64,000 nucleotides of DNA, taken from positions 124,001 through 188,000 of the forward strand of contig NZ_BMYF01000007.1 in the NCBI RefSeq assembly GCF_014652135.1, given 5' to 3'. The position numbers and the translations under genes are program-made. Below, piece after piece: positions 60,781 to 64,000 of the stretch; position 1 is the stretch's first letter; each line of letters starts with the position of its first letter. The notes under the pieces are model-generated. The model saw only the letters and a list, made by a program, of their open reading frames with translations, ran no database searches and was not told where the DNA came from. The DNA comes from Mongoliitalea lutea (GTDB lineage Bacteria > Bacteroidota > Bacteroidia > Cytophagales > Cyclobacteriaceae).

Positions 60781-60781
60781 A

Positions 60782-61996
60782 TCAACACTCGTTCAATTTG
60801 ATGGAATCGTCCGACAACTTTTGTACGTCAGGCGTGTAAGAAGCCTGAATCCATTTTCTCGCCTGTAAATGATCTGCAGGTTTGTTGATAGAATCTACAG
60901 CTATCAATTGGTTATTCTTGAAATAGAAGACCGAAAACTTATCCCCTTCCACATCTCCTCGGACGATGAGTTGGTCATAGCCTTCGGAAAGACCGGCCAT
61001 CTGTAATTTGAGGTTGTATTGGTGCGTCCAAAACCAAGGCACTTGATGGTAGCTTGTCGGTTTCCCACAAATGGTAGATGCGATGACTTTTGCCTGATCT
61101 ACTGCATTTTGAACAGATTCCAGACGAACCATTCCTCCACCCGCAAATGGATTGGGATGCAAAGCACAGTCGCCGATAGCAAAAACCCCTGTTACAGACG
61201 TTTCGCAGAATTCATTGACCTCAATACCATTGCTACATTTAATACCCGCTTGTTCAGCTAAGTTCTGGGACGGGAGCACACCAATACCGACAACTACTTG
61301 GTCTGCGGCAACCGTTTCTCCAGTGCTCAAAGAAGCGGTCCATCTGGAGTCCTGATTCAGGGCTTGCACCCCTACACCCATCCGAAGATCCACTCCATAG
61401 GCTTTATGTTTGGCTGCAAAATGCTCACTTAACATGGGCGGAAGAACCCGCTGCATCAGGCGTGGCTGATACTCCACAACAGTTACTTTTTTCCCGGATT
61501 TGGCCGCATAGGCAGCGATTTCCAATCCGATAAAGCCTCCACCAATCACCAAAATATCCTGGACATTCTCCTGATCGAGGGCAACCTTTAAGTAATCAGC
61601 ATCTTTCATGGTCCGCAGGTACAGCGGTTGGTCTGTTCCCTTGATAGGAATTGGCAATTCTCTGTTGTATGCACCCGTAGCAAAAACCAAGAAATCAAAT
61701 GTATAAACCCCTGAAGTTGCATACACTGTATTTTGTGAAACATCTACTTTGTCCACAAGCTCTCCCAATTTCAACTCCACTTGATTGTTTTCATACCAAG
61801 CTTCAGAGCGAAACATGATGCTGTTCTTTTGCTGGGAACCATCCAAATAGCCTTTGGATAGCGGTGGTTTTTGATAGGGAAAATCAGCATCTTCTGAAAA
61901 AATACAGATGGACCCTTCAAAACCCTCTTCGCGAAGGGAAGCAGCAGACTGTATGCCTGCATGGCCGGCACCGATGATGATGACATTTTTCTTCAT
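60782..61996 (-). CDS. FAD-dependent ferredoxin reductase (putidaredoxin reductase-like)
   Basis: The 404-residue protein has an N-terminal FAD motif (IIGAGHAGIQSAASLREEGF), an internal NAD-binding motif (ILVIGGGFIGLEIAAYAAKSGKKVTVVE) and FAD block GVFAIGDCALHPNP. It transfers electrons from NAD(P)H to the adjacent [2Fe-2S] ferredoxin, completing a class I P450 chain. The gene is directly upstream of pcaD and 72 bp from the ferredoxin gene. Confidence 0.93.
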   Translation of the reverse strand: MKKNVIIIGAGHAGIQSAASLREEGFEGSICIFSEDADFPYQKPPLSKGYLDGSQQKNSIMFRSEAWYENNQVELKLGELVDKVDVSQNTVYATSGVYTFDFLVFATGAYNRELPIPIKGTDQPLYLRTMKDADYLKVALDQENVQDILVIGGGFIGLEIAAYAAKSGKKVTVVEYQPRLMQRVLPPMLSEHFAAKHKAYGVDLRMGVGVQALNQDSRWTASLSTGETVAADQVVVGIGVLPSQNLAEQAGIKCSNGIEVNEFCETSVTGVFAIGDCALHPNPFAGGGMVRLESVQNAVDQAKVIASTICGKPTSYHQVPWFWTHQYNLKLQMAGLSEGYDQLIVRGDVEGDKFSVFYFKNNQLIAVDSINKPADHLQARKWIQASYTPDVQKLSDDSIKLNEC

Positions 61997-62068
61997 GGGA
62001 ATGGAATTGAGTGGTATATTGGGGAAAAGCAGAGGTAGTAGGATTTCCTTCTACCTCCACTGATGTGC

Positions 62069-62389
62069 TTATTGTTCTTGAGGAATTTCTACGACTAAAC
62101 CATCCAAGGCATTGCTGATACGAACCTGACAACCCAAGCGGCTTCTTTCTGTTCTCGGAGCTACTGCCCCCTCCAACATTTCGTCTTCCTCTTCTTCCAT
62201 TTCAGGGAGTTTGTCGAGGTATTCCTCGCCAATGTAGCAATGACAAGTGGCGCACATGCAGGAACCTCCGCACTCGGCGATAATTCCTTTAATGTCGTTT
62301 TGAACTGCACCTTCCATAATCGTAGCGCCCAAAGGCAGTTCTACTTGGTGCTTGTTTCCGTCTGAATCGATGTAAGTAATCTGTGGCAT
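62069..62389 (-). CDS. Adrenodoxin/putidaredoxin-type [2Fe-2S] ferredoxin
   Basis: 106 residues with the adrenodoxin-type ligand set Cys40, Cys46, Cys49 (AECGGSCMCATCHCY) and Cys87 (RLGCQVR). Two further cysteines (Cys44, Cys51) are not part of the consensus. It is a small soluble electron carrier that brings electrons from the downstream reductase to the P450. The acidic loop (LPEMEEEEDEMLEGA) would bind redox partners. It is 21 bp from the P450 gene. Confidence 0.95.
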   Translation of the reverse strand: MPQITYIDSDGNKHQVELPLGATIMEGAVQNDIKGIIAECGGSCMCATCHCYIGEEYLDKLPEMEEEEDEMLEGAVAPRTERSRLGCQVRISNALDGLVVEIPQEQ

Positions 62390-62410
62390 ATTGATAAAAT
62401 TTAAATGTGT

Positions 62411-63598
62411 TTATTTTCCAATGGTCAAAGGTAACTTGACCGGTGAGCGGAAAGTGGTGGATGGATTCCAATCCAACTGTTCCGTGCTGATGTAATATTC
62501 AGGTATTCTGGTGAAAAATTCACCCATGGCGATTGTGGTAATCATCCGTGCAAACATATTGCCCAAACACAAATGCACGCCGCCTCCGAATCCCAAATGC
62601 CCTCTCGTATTTCTTTCTAAATCATACACGTCTGGGTTTCTGAAAAAGCGCTCATCTCTATTAGCTGAACCGTAACAAAGCATGACGAAATCACCTTTTT
62701 TCATTTGCTGACCATGCATCTCCAAATCCTTGGTCAATACCCGCTTGAAGCGCTGTGCAGAGGTATTGAAGCGAAGGGTTTCCTCGATAGCTTTTGGCAT
62801 CAAGCTGGCATCGGCAGCTATTCTCCTACGGGCATCGGGGAAGGTGGCCATATTATAAGCCATCATGGATAAGAAACTGGAAAGCGATTCTACTCCCGCC
62901 AAGATGATGGTGGCAGAAGTCATGATGATTTCCGCCTCTTCCAATTTATCTCCGTCGATCTCCGCCAAAATCAAGCGAGAAATCAAATCATCCTTCGGGT
63001 CTGCTCTTCGCTGACGCACGATATCTTCCACATAGTTGGTCAAAAACTTAAAGCCACCGATATGCTCTGGTCCTTTTTGTCTGGTTTCTTGATCTGACTG
63101 AATGGACAAAATCACATTTCTACGAACCTCGTGATGGTCCTCATCGGGCAAGCCCATCATGGCAAATAGGGTTCCCACCGTAATTTGACTGGAAAAGTCT
63201 TGCACAAAGTCAAATGAACCCATTTCCAGCACCTTGTCCAAGACCTCTGTAACCAACTCCTTGGTAGGGTCCATCAGGTGCATCAAATTATTTTTTGCAA
63301 AGGCTGATTGGATAAGCTTGCGCAAGCGATCATGACGAGGAGGATCAGTAGTTCCTAGGGTTGAACCAGATCTTCCTGGAAGCTCATCCACCAAATTTCC
63401 TTCACTGGAAGAGAATGTTTCCCACTCTACTCCAGCACGTTTGATATCATCGTAGCGGGACAAAATCCACATATTCACATCATCCGACCAAAAGCAAGGA
63501 TAGTGATCGCGTAGCGTTTTGTAGAATGGAAAAGGGTCGGCGTCCATGATTGGACTATAAGGGTTAAACTGAAATTTCTGTTCGGTGATGGTTTCCAT
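62411..63598 (-). CDS. Cytochrome P450
   Basis: The 395-residue soluble bacterial P450 has heme-thiolate Cys344 in FGGGVHLCLGN, ExxR motif Glu273-Arg276 (AIEETLRF) and the I-helix motif AGVES (234-238) in place of the usual AGxDT. It resembles CYP199-like enzymes in layout (LGTTDPPRHDRLRKLIQSAF and CYGSANRDERFF). It would oxidise an aromatic acid or similar molecule, plausibly O-demethylation leading to protocatechuate, which is inference. It shares the operon with a dedicated ferredoxin, a reductase and an SDR. Confidence 0.92.
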   Translation of the reverse strand: METITEQKFQFNPYSPIMDADPFPFYKTLRDHYPCFWSDDVNMWILSRYDDIKRAGVEWETFSSSEGNLVDELPGRSGSTLGTTDPPRHDRLRKLIQSAFAKNNLMHLMDPTKELVTEVLDKVLEMGSFDFVQDFSSQITVGTLFAMMGLPDEDHHEVRRNVILSIQSDQETRQKGPEHIGGFKFLTNYVEDIVRQRRADPKDDLISRLILAEIDGDKLEEAEIIMTSATIILAGVESLSSFLSMMAYNMATFPDARRRIAADASLMPKAIEETLRFNTSAQRFKRVLTKDLEMHGQQMKKGDFVMLCYGSANRDERFFRNPDVYDLERNTRGHLGFGGGVHLCLGNMFARMITTIAMGEFFTRIPEYYISTEQLDWNPSTTFRSPVKLPLTIGK

Positions 63599-63616
63599 GT
63601 GGCTATGATTTTATTG

Positions 63617-64000
63617 TTAAATGAATTGTTTTCCTCCGTCGACGACGATAGTTTGCCCAGTCACATAATCGGATAAAGCACTGCTGAGGTACAAAACTGT
63701 CCCCACGATGTCTTCGGAGCTTGAACTTCTTTTGATGCTGCCCCTATCTACTCCATAGGTAGCGGCATTTTCCATGATGGAAAGACTGGCTTCCGTCAAG
63801 GTAAATCCTGGGGCTACTGCATTGACATTGATATTGAATGGTCCACATTCTTTGGCAAGCGTTCGGGTGAGTCCAATAACTGCACCTTTGGAACTCACAT
63901 AATGGGACCAATTAGGCGAACCTGACATGAACGTAGCAGAACTGATATTGACTATTTTACCGCCATTTTCCTTCATGTAGGGAAAGCATGCTTTTGCAAG
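63617..64000 (-). CDS. Short-chain dehydrogenase/reductase (partial, 5' end beyond the window)
   Basis: Only the C-terminal 127 residues are in the window; the frame is open through the right edge. It has the catalytic serine in KIVNISSATF, the YxxxK pair in SHYVSSKGAVIGLTRTLAKE, the N-G-A-P block INVNAVAPGFTLTEA and the cofactor tail YLSSALSDYVTGQTIVVDGGKQFI. This is a classical SDR of the FabG-like group. It is the most upstream visible gene of the run and lies 18 bp before the P450 gene, so it may act on the P450 substrate or product. Confidence 0.9.
   Translation of the reverse strand, partial: LAKACFPYMKENGGKIVNISSATFMSGSPNWSHYVSSKGAVIGLTRTLAKECGPFNINVNAVAPGFTLTEASLSIMENAATYGVDRGSIKRSSSSEDIVGTVLYLSSALSDYVTGQTIVVDGGKQFI

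Overview
The window looks like a chromosomal segment of a Bacteroidota member, most likely Cytophagales (Cyclobacteriaceae-like). Supporting signs are two TonB-dependent receptors with carboxypeptidase-like N-domains, many signal peptides ending in AQ or lipoprotein cysteines, LytTR/LytS-type signalling, DUF4407, DUF5995 and OMP-barrel proteins, TAnnTTTG promoter-like boxes, few Shine-Dalgarno sequences and moderately AT-rich DNA. Species cannot be fixed from the sequence alone. No rRNA, tRNA, CRISPR array, phage or transposase gene was seen.

Layout. 1-5.8 kb is housekeeping: a gene tail, hisS, a conserved tiny basic protein, a phosphodiesterase, a periplasmic rhodanese, the pyruvate dehydrogenase E1 beta subunit, a sugar-isomerase-like lipoprotein and a LOG-family hydrolase. 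5.8-14.1 kb is a mostly minus-strand transport and redox stretch: SLC13 permease, ZIP transporter, DsrE protein, TonB receptor, sulfide:quinone oxidoreductase, lipoprotein, guanine deaminase. 14.3-23.6 kb holds a LytTR regulator/kinase pair, a second TonB receptor, a K+ channel with two RCK units, and a two-gene glycosyltransferase module (GT2 plus a double LAB_N-GT39 fusion) likely acting on lipid A or another envelope glycolipid. 24-27.4 kb is an AraC regulator divergent from an AldB-type aldehyde dehydrogenase and its usual DUF779 partner, followed by a tandem array of palindrome-rich repeats. 27.7-44 kb is a mix of envelope proteins, a five-domain-type hybrid kinase, a serpin, glutaminase and several repeat-rich intergenic cassettes.

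44.4-54.3 kb is the most unusual region: a PadR regulator followed by eleven paralogous membrane proteins. Each has a short N-terminal helical domain with an (L/Y/F)DH motif near residue 31 and about four predicted membrane segments. They are mostly joined by 4-bp stop/start overlaps. Two unrelated genes (a serine hydrolase and a DUF3784/PH-like protein) split the array into a six-gene and a five-gene block. The N-domain resembles the HAAS-type signalling domains that accompany PadR regulators; the large expansion and signs of sub-genic gene conversion make it the best candidate for an undescribed system.

54.3-64 kb (minus strand, running off the right edge) is a complete protocatechuate beta-ketoadipate pathway (pcaD, C, H, G, I, J, F, B) preceded by a class I cytochrome P450 system (SDR, P450, 2Fe-2S ferredoxin, ferredoxin reductase). 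It converts protocatechuate to acetyl-CoA and succinyl-CoA. The P450 system probably prepares an upstream aromatic substrate.
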